From contig JAUNPV010000014.1 of NCBI GenBank assembly GCA_030536515.1, positions 1 through 64,000 on the forward strand: a stretch of DNA of 64,000 nucleotides, read 5' to 3'. The position numbers were made by a program, and so were the translations under genes. Positions within the stretch are counted from its first letter, which is position 1. Each line of letters begins with the position of its first letter. This stretch comes from Eubacteriales bacterium (GTDB lineage Bacteria > Bacillota > Clostridia > Oscillospirales > Oscillospiraceae). The notes beneath the pieces are model-generated. The model was not told the origin of the DNA, did no database searches, and saw nothing but the letters and a program-made list of their open reading frames with translations. Below are positions 23,987 to 32,485 of the stretch, one piece after another.

Positions 23987-24005
23987 AAAGCCTATCAAAC
24001 GGGAA

Positions 24006-24150
24006 TGTCATTGCGAACCAGCCCGCAGGTCTGTGGCAATCCGTTCTCTTTTTCATTTTTCCAAAGGGAAAATGAACTGATTGGTGCTATGCACCAATCA
24101 GAGGGGATGCGGATTGCCACGCCAGTGTGCCCACTGGCTCGCAATGACAG
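24006..24150. repeat. CATTGCGA-family palindromic repeat, copy 3
   Basis: Longest copy (145 bp): TGTCATTGCGAACC at the left and GCAATGACAG at the right, with GTGGCAATCCG and CGGATTGCCAC inside. The middle contains a second nested palindrome (GATTGGTGC/GCACCAATC). Confidence 0.88.
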
Positions 24151-24209
24151 TCTAAATTCTTATACGTTATACCCCATTACAATTAAGATAGAAACAGGAG
24201 GATATTTTT

Positions 24210-24491
24210 ATGGTCAAGCACATCGTACTGTACACCTTCAAGGAGGGCGTTGACAAGGACGCCTCCGTCAAGCTCATCGCCTCCGTCCTGGAGCCTCTGG
24301 TGGGCAAAATCCCGGGCCTTCAGCACCTGGAAATCCGCCGGGCCTTCAACGGCATGGACTATGCCCTGTACTCCGAGTTCGAAAGTCGGGAGGCCCTGAC
24401 TGCCTACGCCACGCACCCCCTGCACCTGGAGGCCAAAACCCACTTCTTCCACCTGCTGGACAGCCGGGTGGCGGCGGATTACGACGTATAA
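24210..24491 (+). CDS. Dabb (stress-responsive alpha/beta barrel) family protein
   Basis: A 93-residue dimeric alpha/beta-barrel protein. It begins MVKHIVLYTFKEG, the standard opening of the Dabb domain, and has EFESREALTAYATHPLHLEA near residue 60, the conserved H-P segment. Family members include plant stress proteins and small cyclases or decarboxylases; no specific reaction can be assigned. AGGAGG lies before the ATG and a terminator follows, so it is a single-gene unit. Confidence 0.88.
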   Translation: MVKHIVLYTFKEGVDKDASVKLIASVLEPLVGKIPGLQHLEIRRAFNGMDYALYSEFESREALTAYATHPLHLEAKTHFFHLLDSRVAADYDV

Positions 24492-24498
24492 TGAATAA

Positions 24499-24528
24499 CG
24501 GCGGCCTGTCATCGGGCCGCCGCATTTT
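24499..24528 (+). terminator. Terminator of the Dabb gene
   Basis: GCGGCC/GGGCCGC hairpin followed by a T-run, 8 bp after the stop. The minus-strand kinase-like gene ends just beyond it. Confidence 0.65.
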
Positions 24529-24538
24529 GTAACATAAT

Positions 24539-25414
24539 CTAACCTGTAATTCCAAAAATTTTTAGTTTTTGGAGTACAGTATCAATTCTGGTTTCAGAGA
24601 TGCCGTTATTCAACAGTGCATTTCTGCATTTTTCAAAAACAATTCTGTTGCATTCCGATATTTGTGTAATTTCTTCGCTGCTGAATATAGAAAGGGCATC
24701 ATCATGCAGTGCGATGTTTTGCAAAATAGCGGTGTTACTCGCATAATGACAAGGGGTGAAACCGAAGGTTGCAACAAAGGAATCTGTGCTGGTCTTGGCC
24801 TTGGTTAATCCATAATGATAATCAATATGAGAGTTTAGATCAATAAATTGGAAGCCTTCCTCGGTATCATAGAAGAAGTTGCTTCTGCCAAAAAAATCAA
24901 TCAAAATATCCTGCTCATAGATTGCAATTATATCATGGATAAACTTGTCGAAGTGAACCTGTGGAATTTCGGAGATTTCCGTTATGCGGGAATAGAGATA
25001 TTTGTGGCTGTCTTCTGTGGTGGATAAATAGAAACTGTCGCTGCTTTGCCCCCAAATGTACAGGGACTTCATAATAGCATCGTCATACAGTTCTCTGCCC
25101 TTTGCGGCTGGTTCGATAATGTAACCATCCCCATCATGGCTATCCGGGTCATAACAATAGCCCAGAATTGGAATAACGCCAACGCCCTGCTGGTGCAACT
25201 TCATAAGCGAATTGATTAACTCATCGAAGAATTCTAAATTTTCGTCATATGTAATGACATTTCTTAGTTTAATACTACTGGATTTCAGAACCGCATATTC
25301 ATCCACAATATAAGCATGGCTGGCAATACCATTTTTTGTAGAAGTAACCTCATTTGCCCGTAAAATGAGTTCTTGGGCTTTGACTGCTGAAATATACGGA
25401 AATTTATTCATCAT
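24539..25414 (-). CDS. Uncharacterised protein with a divergent kinase-like fold
   Basis: The 291-residue, AT-rich gene stands out from its GC-rich surroundings. The order of motifs suggests a protein-kinase/APH-like fold: AYIVDEYAVLKSS near residue 35 (strand-3 Lys), a hinge-like GYIIEPAAKGRELYDD near 97, LIDFFGRSNFFYD near 170 (catalytic loop-like D...N) and FQFIDLNSH near 185 (DFG-like). The match is by pattern only and the exact family is unknown. ATG at 25414 with GGAGG 9 nt upstream. It follows the lipoprotein and rsmE genes on the same strand and was possibly acquired with the lipoprotein gene. Confidence 0.65.
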   Translation of the reverse strand: MMNKFPYISAVKAQELILRANEVTSTKNGIASHAYIVDEYAVLKSSSIKLRNVITYDENLEFFDELINSLMKLHQQGVGVIPILGYCYDPDSHDGDGYIIEPAAKGRELYDDAIMKSLYIWGQSSDSFYLSTTEDSHKYLYSRITEISEIPQVHFDKFIHDIIAIYEQDILIDFFGRSNFFYDTEEGFQFIDLNSHIDYHYGLTKAKTSTDSFVATFGFTPCHYASNTAILQNIALHDDALSIFSSEEITQISECNRIVFEKCRNALLNNGISETRIDTVLQKLKIFGITG

Positions 25415-25467
25415 ATATCAATACCTCCATTCGTTCCGGTATGACACTTCACCGTTCCTGAATTGGG

Positions 25468-25824
25468 TCAAAACTCCCCGGAATCGGATATCACCGCGCC
25501 ATTTTCATCCAAAAGATAGATAGCAAAAACGGTTCCAAGCTGTAAAGGATTGCTTTCCAGGATTTCACCGTTAAATACAACACGAATCGGATTGCCAACG
25601 GCCAGCTCCGGCACCCCATTGGCTGCAACCACGTCCGTTGAAACAATGACTTCCGCATGAACAGAAATGCCGCTGTTATAGGAATTCGTGCATTTCACCC
25701 GCACGGAGCCATCGTTCAATTCCAAAACGGTGGCACTAAAATAGGCTTGCCCCTTTTCTTGTCCGCATCCAAACAGGGCCGTCATGCAAACCAGGATTAG
25801 CAAAGGCAATATCCATCTTTTCAT
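25468..25824 (-). CDS. Small lipoprotein, DUF3221-like
   Basis: A 118-residue predicted lipoprotein: a signal peptide of ~20 residues (MKRWILPLLILVCMTAL) ends in a lipobox LFGC, so the mature protein starts at Cys21 and is tethered to the membrane surface. The mature part has FSATVLELNDGSVRVKC, typical of small OB-like DUF3221/YobA-type lipoproteins that many Firmicutes encode in several copies. No enzyme activity is expected. The ATG at 25824 has AGGGAA upstream; the TTG at 25830 is less likely. The gene is AT-richer than the core genome. Confidence 0.75.
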   Translation of the reverse strand: MKRWILPLLILVCMTALFGCGQEKGQAYFSATVLELNDGSVRVKCTNSYNSGISVHAEVIVSTDVVAANGVPELAVGNPIRVVFNGEILESNPLQLGTVFAIYLLDENGAVISDSGEF

Positions 25825-25873
25825 AAACAATTCCCTTTCAAATTTGAGAACATTCTAGAACGCCAGGCAATCC

Positions 25874-26599
25874 TCAAAACTCCCCGGCATCATACATCAC
25901 CGCCGACAATGCGCAAAGCGGCGCTGTCTCGCACCGTAAAATCCGCTTGCCCAGGGTGCACACCTGCAAGCCCGCTGCCCGGGCCTGGTCCACTTCCTTT
26001 TCCTCCAGCCCCCCCTCGGGGCCGGTGAGCAGGCTCACGGTGCCGTAGCTGCCCTCAGACAGGGCGGCCTTCAGGGTCAGAGCCTCCTCATGCTCGTAAA
26101 ACATCAGAGCCTTGTCGGCCTGGGCAGCCCGTTCCAGAGCGGCGGCGAAGCTGGGGAGCGTCAGCACCTGGGGAATCCGGCCCCGGCCCGACTGCTGGGC
26201 GGCGGAGGCGGCAATCTTCTGCCACCGGTCCAGCTTCTTGCCCAGCCCCTTTTCGTCGGGCCTGGAAACGCACCGGGCGGAGGGAAAGGCCACAATCTCA
26301 CAGGCCCCCAGCTCCGTGGCCTTCTGAATCACGTGCTCCAGCTTGTCCGCCTTGGGAAAGGCCATGTACACACTCACCGCCACCCGGGCCTCGGTCTCCG
26401 ATGCCCGCTCCTCCAGCACCTCCAGGTCCCAGCAAGAGGCATCCGCCACCCGGCACAGCCACTCCCGGCCCCGCCCGTCGCACACCAGCGCCTCCTCGCC
26501 CTCCCGCAGCCGCAGCACCCTTGCGTGCTGGGCATTCTCCCCGGTGAGGGTCAGCGCCTTCCCCGCAACAGCCCCGCTCTCCACAAAAAATCGAACCAT
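25874..26599 (-). CDS. rsmE: 16S rRNA (uracil1498-N3)-methyltransferase
   Basis: SPOUT-class methyltransferase that methylates U1498 of 16S rRNA in the assembled 30S subunit. The 241-residue protein has an N-terminal PUA-like domain (HARVLRLREGE near residue 30) and the C-terminal SPOUT knot: KATELGACEIVAF near 95, LTGPEGGLEEKEV near 188 and LGKRILRCETAPL near 215. Length is normal. The ATG at 26599 is chosen over upstream ATGs because GGAGGAA lies 5 nt before it. A promoter lies at 26630-26658. Confidence 0.95.
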   Translation of the reverse strand: MVRFFVESGAVAGKALTLTGENAQHARVLRLREGEEALVCDGRGREWLCRVADASCWDLEVLEERASETEARVAVSVYMAFPKADKLEHVIQKATELGACEIVAFPSARCVSRPDEKGLGKKLDRWQKIAASAAQQSGRGRIPQVLTLPSFAAALERAAQADKALMFYEHEEALTLKAALSEGSYGTVSLLTGPEGGLEEKEVDQARAAGLQVCTLGKRILRCETAPLCALSAVMYDAGEF

Positions 26600-26629
26600 A
26601 CCAATTCCTCCCATGTGCTTTGTACCTAC

Positions 26630-26658
26630 AGTGTAACAGACAAAGGCCTGACTTGCAA
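26630..26658 (-). promoter_or_regulatory. Promoter of rsmE
   Basis: On the minus strand TTGCAA (26653-26658), 17-bp spacer, TACACT (26630-26635), about 30 bp before the start at 26599. Confidence 0.65.
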
Positions 26659-26712
26659 GAGTTTTCAAGGGAAGCTCCAAAGAAATTGGCAAGAGCTTTC
26701 CAAGAAAAACCC

Positions 26713-26741
26713 TTGACAAAACCTCCATCTAAGGTTATAAT
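26713..26741 (+). promoter_or_regulatory. Perfect consensus promoter of tRNA-Leu
   Basis: TTGACA (26713-26718), 17-bp spacer and TATAAT (26736-26741), exact sigma-A consensus, 14 bp before the tRNA 5' end. Confidence 0.9.
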
Positions 26742-26755
26742 ATCCAAGCACATTT

Positions 26756-26838
26756 GCGAGAGTGTTGGAATGGTAGACAAGCACGTTTGAGGTGCGTGTG
26801 GTTACGCCGTGGGGGTTCGAGTCCCCTCTCTCGCACCA
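26756..26838 (+). tRNA. tRNA-Leu (anticodon GAG)
   Basis: The acceptor stem GCGAGAG pairs with CTCTCGC, followed by A and an encoded CCA. The anticodon stem CACGT/GCGTG encloses the loop TTGAGGT, giving anticodon GAG (reads CUC and CUU). The extra arm is long, as expected for a class II tRNA, and the T arm contains GGTTCGAGTCC. The total length is 83 nt. Its last 20 nt are repeated, with two mismatches, at 37414-37433, marking it as the integration site of the following element. Confidence 0.96.
26819..26838 (+). other. Candidate attL (tRNA-Leu 3' end)
   Basis: The 20-nt end of the tRNA, GAGTCCCCTCTCTCGCACCA, matches 18 of 20 positions at 37414-37433. A tyrosine integrase gene starts ~265 bp downstream, the usual arrangement at a tRNA-located attL. 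Confidence 0.7.
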
Positions 26839-27039
26839 TGAAAATAGAAATCCATCGCTGTATCCTGTGGATATAGCGGTGGATTTTTTCTATATCTTGA
26901 TAAAATTCCTCTCGGGTAGAAAAACAGGTAGAAAAATCGTCCTCCCGATTGGTCACAAAAAGTTTACATTTTCTTGCATTTTGCGACATACCATTTTCAC
27001 CAATGAATCGTTGGCGCTTTTGCGTACTTTTTTGAAAAT

Positions 27040-27068
27040 TTGACATTTCTAATGTTATAAAGTATAAT
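27040..27068 (+). promoter_or_regulatory. Perfect consensus promoter of the integrase gene
   Basis: TTGACA (27040-27045), 17-bp spacer, TATAAT (27063-27068), 36 bp before the ATG at 27104. Confidence 0.85.
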
Positions 27069-27103
27069 ATATCCATGCAGAAATAAAGAAAGAGAGGACT
27101 TTT

Positions 27104-28111
27104 ATGAGCAGAAACAAGGTAGAAAAGAACATTGCATACGACGACGTGAAGGGACTGTACTATGTCACCCTGTACTTCGGAACAGGCGAAACCGGCAAGC
27201 CCATCAAGAAAACCGTAACGACCACATCCAAAAAGGAAGCGCAAAGAACGCTGAGAGAACACAACAGGCAGAAGGAAGCAGGGACAGCAGTTCCACCAGC
27301 AAAGGACACCTTAGCAGAGTACACCAAGGACTACATCAATTTCAAGGCTACCATCTTGGAGGAAACAACCATACACGGATACAACAACATCTATAAGAAT
27401 CACATTGTACCCTTCTTCGGGAAAAAGCCCATTCAGGAGGTTACAGCAAAAGACCTTCAGGACTACATCTCCTACAAATCCTCCACAGGGCTGAGTATGA
27501 ACTCCATTAAGAAACACATGACCCTGCTGTATTCCATTTTTCAGAACGCATACAAGAACCGGGTCATCAATGAAAACCCTGTAACCAGAATGGATCGCAT
27601 CAAGACCAAGAAGCCTGAAATTCTGTGCATGGATGCTGGCGAAATCCGGGAGCTATGCCAAAGTGTTAAAGGCACATCGTTGGAGGTACCCGTGATGCTT
27701 GGCGTATACCTAGGGCTTCGCAGGGGTGAGGTTGCCGGACTAAAATGGGAAAATATTGATTTTGAGAAGTCTATTCTGGACATCAAGAACACCCGCACCA
27801 AGGTTGGCAATAAAATCGTTGAAAAGGCTCCCAAGACAGATCACTCGACCCGTCAGTTGATGATCCCTGCTGAACTGGTTCAGATTCTCAAGGAGCATAA
27901 ACGGAAGCAGCAAAAAATAATGAATGCCCAAGGCCTAAAGCATGACTACGTTGTGACAGGAATAACCGGAAGCCCTACAAATCCCAATTATATAATGTCG
28001 CCGCAATACTCCTGCAGGGACAGAATCTTGGTGATAGTGGAACTGTTCCACTTTGTAGCGGGCTGCTGCTTGCCCTTTCCGGGCCGTTTGATACCCTTTT
28101 TCAGCCAGTAG
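27104..28111 (+). pseudogene. Tyrosine integrase, 3'-truncated
   Basis: The first ~295 codons encode a phage/ICE-type tyrosine recombinase: an AP2-like arm-binding N-terminus (GLYYVTLYFGTG), a SAM-like core-binding domain (residues ~70-160) and the start of the catalytic domain with LGLRRGEVAGLKW near 210 (first Arg). The homology stops at about position 27990 (NPNYI). The rest of the frame (to 28111) reads antisense to a serine recombinase and is not integrase. The C-terminal His-x-x-Arg and the nucleophilic Tyr are absent, so it should be inactive. It has its own consensus promoter and AGAGAGGA ribosome-binding site. Confidence 0.85.
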
Positions 28112-28773
28112 GCACGAGGGGTAAGGATTTCTTCCTTTTCAAGCTGTGCTGCAATCTGCTCCGTTCCAAAACCGTCCAGGGTCATTCTGTAAATGCGGCG
28201 CACGACTTGGGCGGCTTCATCGTCCACGATCCAGCGTTTGGGATTTGCGGGGTCCTTGATGTACCCATAGGGCGGCTGGCCCATCGGCTCGCCTGCGTTG
28301 CCCTTGATCTTATTGCTGATACGCCGTTTCTTGCTGATGTCACGGGCGTACCACTCATTGAACAGGTTGCGGATCGGCGCCAGCTCATTTTCTCCTTCGG
28401 CGGTGTCGATGTTATCCGAAATTGCCACAAGGCGAATATCATGGTCCGGGAAAAATTCCTCCGTCAACCGGCCGACTTCAATGTAGTTCCGCCCCAGACG
28501 GGAGAGGTCCTTCACAAAAACGGCGGCGGCCTTGCCCTGTTCAAGCTGCTGGATCATGTCCACGAAACCGGGACGATCCATGGTCACGCCGGAAATGCCG
28601 TCATCCAGGAAGTGGACGAGGTTGGTATAACCTTTTTCCTTTGCAACCTTGGTCAGCAGCTTTTTCTGATTACCGATGCTGTAACTTTCACCTTCTAGGT
28701 TATCGTCACGGGAAAGTCTCTCGTAGAGGAACGCCGTCACATCACGGGATTTTTTATTGTTCGACTGTTTCAT
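27988..28773 (-). pseudogene. Large serine recombinase (TnpX-like), 3'-truncated
   Basis: The 261 residues retained cover the resolvase catalytic domain: FLYERLSRDD near residue 15 with the nucleophilic serine, FLDDGISGVTMDRPGF near 60 and FVKDLSRLGRNYIEVG near 88. The recombinase zinc-ribbon/DUF4368-type domain begins (PPYGYIKDP near 170) but the protein stops after CGDII. Full-length relatives exceed 500 residues. The stop is created at the same junction that truncates the integrase (about 27985-27993). ATG at 28773, preceded by AAAGGAGG. With tnpW upstream, it belonged to a Tn4451-like mobilisable transposon. Confidence 0.85.
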
Positions 28774-28873
28774 AAGTCCTCCTTTCCGGGACAGCCGAAC
28801 AGCAAGTATCTTGTATATCCATTACAATTATACCGCTGTTCTCAGCCCGTGTCAGCCGGGTAAAAGAGATGTT

Positions 28874-29050
28874 TTAGATTTGTTCGCTTTCTTCATTCAT
28901 CAACCGAAGGAGAACGCTGCCCAGGGTATCCGGGCCTTCTTTCTTAAACACCGGCTCAACAACAAACGACCTATTGCCGATGCGATAGGTCGTTTTCTCG
29001 TCCAGAGGATTTAGATTTTGTTTTTTGCTTTCGGGTTTACTATCTTGCAT
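28874..29050 (-). CDS. Transposon-encoded protein TnpW
   Basis: A 58-residue protein: a polar N-terminus, then TTYRIGNRSFVVEPVF near residue 25 and LGSVLLRLMNEE at the end. This matches the TnpW family of small proteins next to the TnpX recombinase in Tn4451/Tn4453-type elements; its role is unknown. The ATG at 29050 has AAAGGGGA upstream. The 433 bp upstream of it (29051-29483) contains no gene that I can support and may hold transfer or recombination sites. Confidence 0.75.
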   Translation of the reverse strand: MQDSKPESKKQNLNPLDEKTTYRIGNRSFVVEPVFKKEGPDTLGSVLLRLMNEESEQI

Positions 29051-29483
29051 ATATAAAATCCCCTTTCGTTGTGTAAGAGATGAATAAACAAAAGAGGCAT
29101 AAAACGGACGGCTGCTGGCACAGCTCCACGGGAATCTCACCCCTCCGACGGTCTGCCGGAGCCCTACTCATGGCCTGTGACGCCTCGCCGCCTGAAAACG
29201 GCTGCACGCTCGGACTATGACGATAGGGGAGTACCTGGCCTTCTGCGTGTCGTTGCCCGCAAGCTGCCACACCTGCTTTACGGTGAGAGTGTTTGTCGCT
29301 CGCTCATTACAGGGGTCCCATCCCGTGGACTTGAAATGAGGTCATGGCGCACCCTCCGCCCGGCTCGGCGCAGAAGGGATGTATCCGTATGCCTTATACT
29401 GCACCGGGATTTGGCCGGGCTTTCTTTGAATGAGGTGCAGGGCAGCCGAATGGAAAGGGGGAACATTCAGCGCCCATCCTGGG

Positions 29484-29726
29484 TCAGTTCAGGTCAAAAC
29501 TCAGGATAGAGATAATCAGCTTTGTTTCCAGCCTGCGGCGCAAATCTTCATCCACTTGGGAATAAGGATTGCCATGTGCGTCATAGCTTGTCCTCGTTGC
29601 AAGCGCCGCTATGTAGCCGGAATAGTGACGGATCACCATGTCAACCGCGACCGGATCACCCCGGACGGCGGCGGCAATCACCGGGTACGGGAGCAGGTCC
29701 CCCCGGCGGGTTGCGGTGTTAAGCAT
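29484..29726 (-). CDS. ICE helix-turn-helix domain protein
   Basis: The 80-residue protein has LPYPVIAAAVRGDPVAVDMVIRHY near residue 12, the usual start of the small HTH_16-type proteins paired with a sigma-like gene in Tn916-family and related elements, and ends DEDLRRRLETKLI. It probably helps control element gene expression. The ATG at 29726 is chosen because GGAGG lies 8 nt upstream; it overlaps the 3' end of the sigma gene, so the pair is coupled. Confidence 0.75.
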   Translation of the reverse strand: MLNTATRRGDLLPYPVIAAAVRGDPVAVDMVIRHYSGYIAALATRTSYDAHGNPYSQVDEDLRRRLETKLIISILSFDLN

Positions 29727-30144
29727 CCACATCACCTCCCATCAGCTCTTTGAGCAGCCGATAGGATTTCAGCCTGCGGTTGTTGACCGTCTTGCGTGCC
29801 AGATGCAGATATTCAGCGATTTCACGGTCTGCCATATCCAGGAACCAGTACATCAGAAGGATTTCCCGGTTCTCCTGGGACAGCTCATTGAGTGCATCGG
29901 CCAGTTGGTCATTCTCGATCAGGATCACATCCCCACAAACTGTGAAGGAGGTGTACTCCCAGGGGTAGCGGTCATAGGCCGCAAGCTGCTCCATCGCTTC
30001 CTCCGGCAGTTCGCTGAAAGAGATTTCGTACTTCTGCCTGCGGCTGATTTCTCGGTAGCCGTTGTAGGCTTCGCACTTCAACACTTTCTTGCAAAAGCTG
30101 TCAAAGGTATGCTGCTTGTGTTCTTCGTGGCGATCAGGTGTCAT
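29719..30144 (-). CDS. Sigma-70-like regulatory protein of the mobile element
   Basis: The 141-residue protein keeps sigma region 4: LSQENREILLMYWFLDMADREIAEYLHLARKTVNNRR near residue 88-124, an HTH that would bind DNA. Region 2 is replaced by a basic N-terminal segment (SRRQKYEISFSELPEE). It is the sigma-like partner typical of Firmicute ICEs (Tn916 ORF7-like). ATG at 30144 with GGGAGGTGA upstream; longer N-termini run into non-coding sequence. A minus-strand terminator upstream at 30345-30381 insulates it. Confidence 0.82.
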   Translation of the reverse strand: MTPDRHEEHKQHTFDSFCKKVLKCEAYNGYREISRRQKYEISFSELPEEAMEQLAAYDRYPWEYTSFTVCGDVILIENDQLADALNELSQENREILLMYWFLDMADREIAEYLHLARKTVNNRRLKSYRLLKELMGGDVDA

Positions 30145-30344
30145 GTTCTCACCTCCCGACCTGCCGGGAGGCAGGTCTTTTCTTCCCCTTTCGCCCACTA
30201 CTCGTTCATGGGAGGTAGCTTTTGGCCTGTATGCAGAAAAAAGTTGAGAATTATTTTTTGGGTCGCTCATTTGCGTACTCCTTTCGTCTCGTTCGGGTGG
30301 TTGGCCGGAACGGGACGAGGGGGCGAGCGACAGCCTACAGAAAT

Positions 30345-30381
30345 GCAAAAAGCACCCGTCTGCATAACGCAGACGGGTGCA
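30345..30381 (-). terminator. Minus-strand terminator
   Basis: GCACCCGTCTGC and its complement (30352-30380) form a 12-bp hairpin followed on the minus strand by T5. It lies between the IS110 copy and the sigma-like gene. Confidence 0.75.
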
Positions 30382-30839
30382 AAGGAATTACAAGAAGTAT
30401 CTACATGATTTGTGAGTTCATATTTCTGAATAGAGTATCCCGTTTTAGAGGACAGGTTTTTTTAGGCAAATTACCAGATGACGATGATTGTTGATAGAGT
30501 AAGTGAACCACGGCGGTACCCTCCCAAAATACCGCCGTGAAATTACATGGTGACTGAATCGTCGCTGGTTTCTGTTTAAGGCGAAAAGAAACGGCGGCTT
30601 TGAAAATCAAAGCCGCCGTAAATAGAATAGGCGCATGGAAATGTGTCTGCTATACGACGGCTTTTTTTCTTTTGCCGTCGTGCGGCAGATTGAATCAGTC
30701 TATTTCCTATACAGGAGTCTGCAAATAAAAAGTCAAGCCCCAAATGAAGAAAAATAGAGAAAAAGTTTTTCCGCAAAAGGGCATGACAAAACAGCCGGTG
30801 AACAAATGCGTTCATCGACTGGATATACAGCCGCAGTTT
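30382..30839. other. Gene-free stretch with hairpins
   Basis: No supported gene. Two strong hairpins are visible: CACGGCGGTA/TACCGCCGTG at about 30509-30539 and CGGCGGCTTTG/CAAAGCCGCCG at about 30591-30618. The segment next to 30840 is probably the 3' flank of the IS110 element. Confidence 0.5.
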
Positions 30840-32066
30840 TTAGGTAGTTTCAGCGTCGGCCCCCACAGGCACTTCCAGCTTTGCCATACACTCTTTGACC
30901 CTGGCGTAGTAGATCCGCAGGAACTTGTTGGCTCCGGCAGTCATGTAGACATAATAGGGCTTGCCCTCGGCACGCTTCTTGTCCAGGAACTGGTACACTG
31001 CCTCGTCAGCGGGCATTTTCTGCAGATAGATGGTCATGATCTGGAACAAGGTTTTCCGCAGATGAGGCGAGCCACGCTTCGTGGAGGGATTACTCTTGCT
31101 GTTCATCTTTCCAGACTGGTCTACTTCAGGGTCTACACCGGCAAAGCCTACAAGAGAACTTCTGCGGGGGAAATTCCGCACATCACCGATTTCGGCCATG
31201 AGCTGGGCGGCAGTGACCTCGCCTACGCCATACATGGCGTGAACCGTTTCATATTCCGGCAGTTCCTTTGCCAGCCGCACCATCTCAGATCTCACAACGG
31301 CAATCATCTCATTCATTGCGGTCAGCTCCTTTGCAGCCGTCTGGATGAGCAGCTTGGTGTTGTTGTTCTTGGGGAGGGTGGTAATGTGACCGAGGCTGTC
31401 CGTGTAGACATCGGCGGCCTTAGCGGCTGAGAAGTTGTATCCCATCCGTTTGCACCATTTCCGGTAGCGTTCGGTGAATGCTTTCTCGCTGACCAGGCTG
31501 ATGCAGTCGCAATGCCAGAAGGTGGTGAAGAAATCCACCCATTTCTGGTGTCCATCGGCTCGCTCCGGACTCTTGAACATCTCGTTTACACCGGGAAAGA
31601 CCTTGTCTGACAGAGAAATAAGATTGCTTTGCAGGGCTACACTGGACTTCATGTAAAGGTTATACTGGCGGCTATAGATTTTCAGTTGTTGTCTAACAGT
31701 GTCCATAGGTGTATATTCTCGCAAATCTACCCAATGGTCAAGTACAAATTTTGCTATTTTTAGAGAATCGTAAGGATCGCTCTTGACCTTGCGGACAGTT
31801 CCGTTTGGATTGTAGCCATAAATAGCCAGCGGATTTAGGACTGACACAAAAATCCCATGCTCATGCAGCTCCTGGGCGACCGGCTCATGGTATCGTCCGG
31901 TTGCTTCCATGAGAACTCTGGTGTTTTCTCCCAGAGCCAAAATTTGATATGCCAGTTGTTCCAAACTGGCTGCGTCATGTGTCACCTCTTTAGGTGCCTG
32001 CACAACTTCCCCCATGGGTCGGAGAATTGTCTTGCCCTTGGACACATCGATACCAACAGCGTTCAT
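30840..32066 (-). CDS. IS110-family transposase
   Basis: A 408-residue RNA-guided recombinase. The N-terminal DEDD RuvC-like domain shows GIDVSK at residues 5-10, VLMEATGRYH near 52 and KVKSDPYDS near 93. The C-terminal Transposase_20 domain has YGVGEVTAAQLMAEIGD near 270 and VGFAGVDPEVDQSGK near 300, near where the family's catalytic serine lies. All parts appear intact, so it may be active. ATG at 32066 with AGGAGG upstream. IS110 elements carry a non-coding region that makes the bridge RNA; the 5' flank is the place to look. Confidence 0.93.
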   Translation of the reverse strand: MNAVGIDVSKGKTILRPMGEVVQAPKEVTHDAASLEQLAYQILALGENTRVLMEATGRYHEPVAQELHEHGIFVSVLNPLAIYGYNPNGTVRKVKSDPYDSLKIAKFVLDHWVDLREYTPMDTVRQQLKIYSRQYNLYMKSSVALQSNLISLSDKVFPGVNEMFKSPERADGHQKWVDFFTTFWHCDCISLVSEKAFTERYRKWCKRMGYNFSAAKAADVYTDSLGHITTLPKNNNTKLLIQTAAKELTAMNEMIAVVRSEMVRLAKELPEYETVHAMYGVGEVTAAQLMAEIGDVRNFPRRSSLVGFAGVDPEVDQSGKMNSKSNPSTKRGSPHLRKTLFQIMTIYLQKMPADEAVYQFLDKKRAEGKPYYVYMTAGANKFLRIYYARVKECMAKLEVPVGADAETT

Positions 32067-32340
32067 TTGAGATACCTCCTGATTGATTTGGATAATGGTG
32101 ATCCGCTTTACTCATTGCCTATTCAATCTCCCGGTCATTTACACGAACGCACCGACTGACGGTGGTACAACCTGCTTAAATCGAATGCTGCGAATGAGAG
32201 AGGCGGCTGACGGACTCCTGTACGAGCGTGTTAGCATCTGGGAAAAAAGCGCCAGACCATTCCTCTTTCATTCTACAGCTTCGGCTTTGAGATGGAAATA
32301 GACACGGCTGGCTGCCGTGCCTAAAACCTTAAACTATATT
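32067..32340 (-). ncRNA. Candidate IS110 bridge RNA region
   Basis: About 270 nt without a supported gene, directly upstream of the transposase on the same strand. In IS110-group elements (IS621) this is where the bridge RNA, with target- and donor-binding loops, is encoded. A palindrome GGCACGGCAGCCAG...CTGGC-like at about 32306-32326 shows structure. The RNA limits and loops are not resolved here; the call rests on position. Confidence 0.35.
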
Positions 32341-32485
32341 GTAGGAGATCGGCATAAACCACAAATCATAGTGCTGTAATATTATGGATTGCTGTAAGAT
32401 GATTGTTCAATGTACAGCGGGCTTGTCTTTTCGTGACAACACGCCATCATCCATTTCAAAGATTTCATCACATATTTCCATATCC

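Noticed and set aside
29051-29483. Possible gene in the 433-bp gap upstream of tnpW
   Set aside because: Frames on both strands are Arg/Pro-rich, lack ribosome-binding sites and match no family; left as a gene-free region.
30576-30815. Minus-strand 79-codon frame next to the IS110 copy
   Set aside because: Runs through a strong hairpin and shows no domain; no ribosome-binding site.
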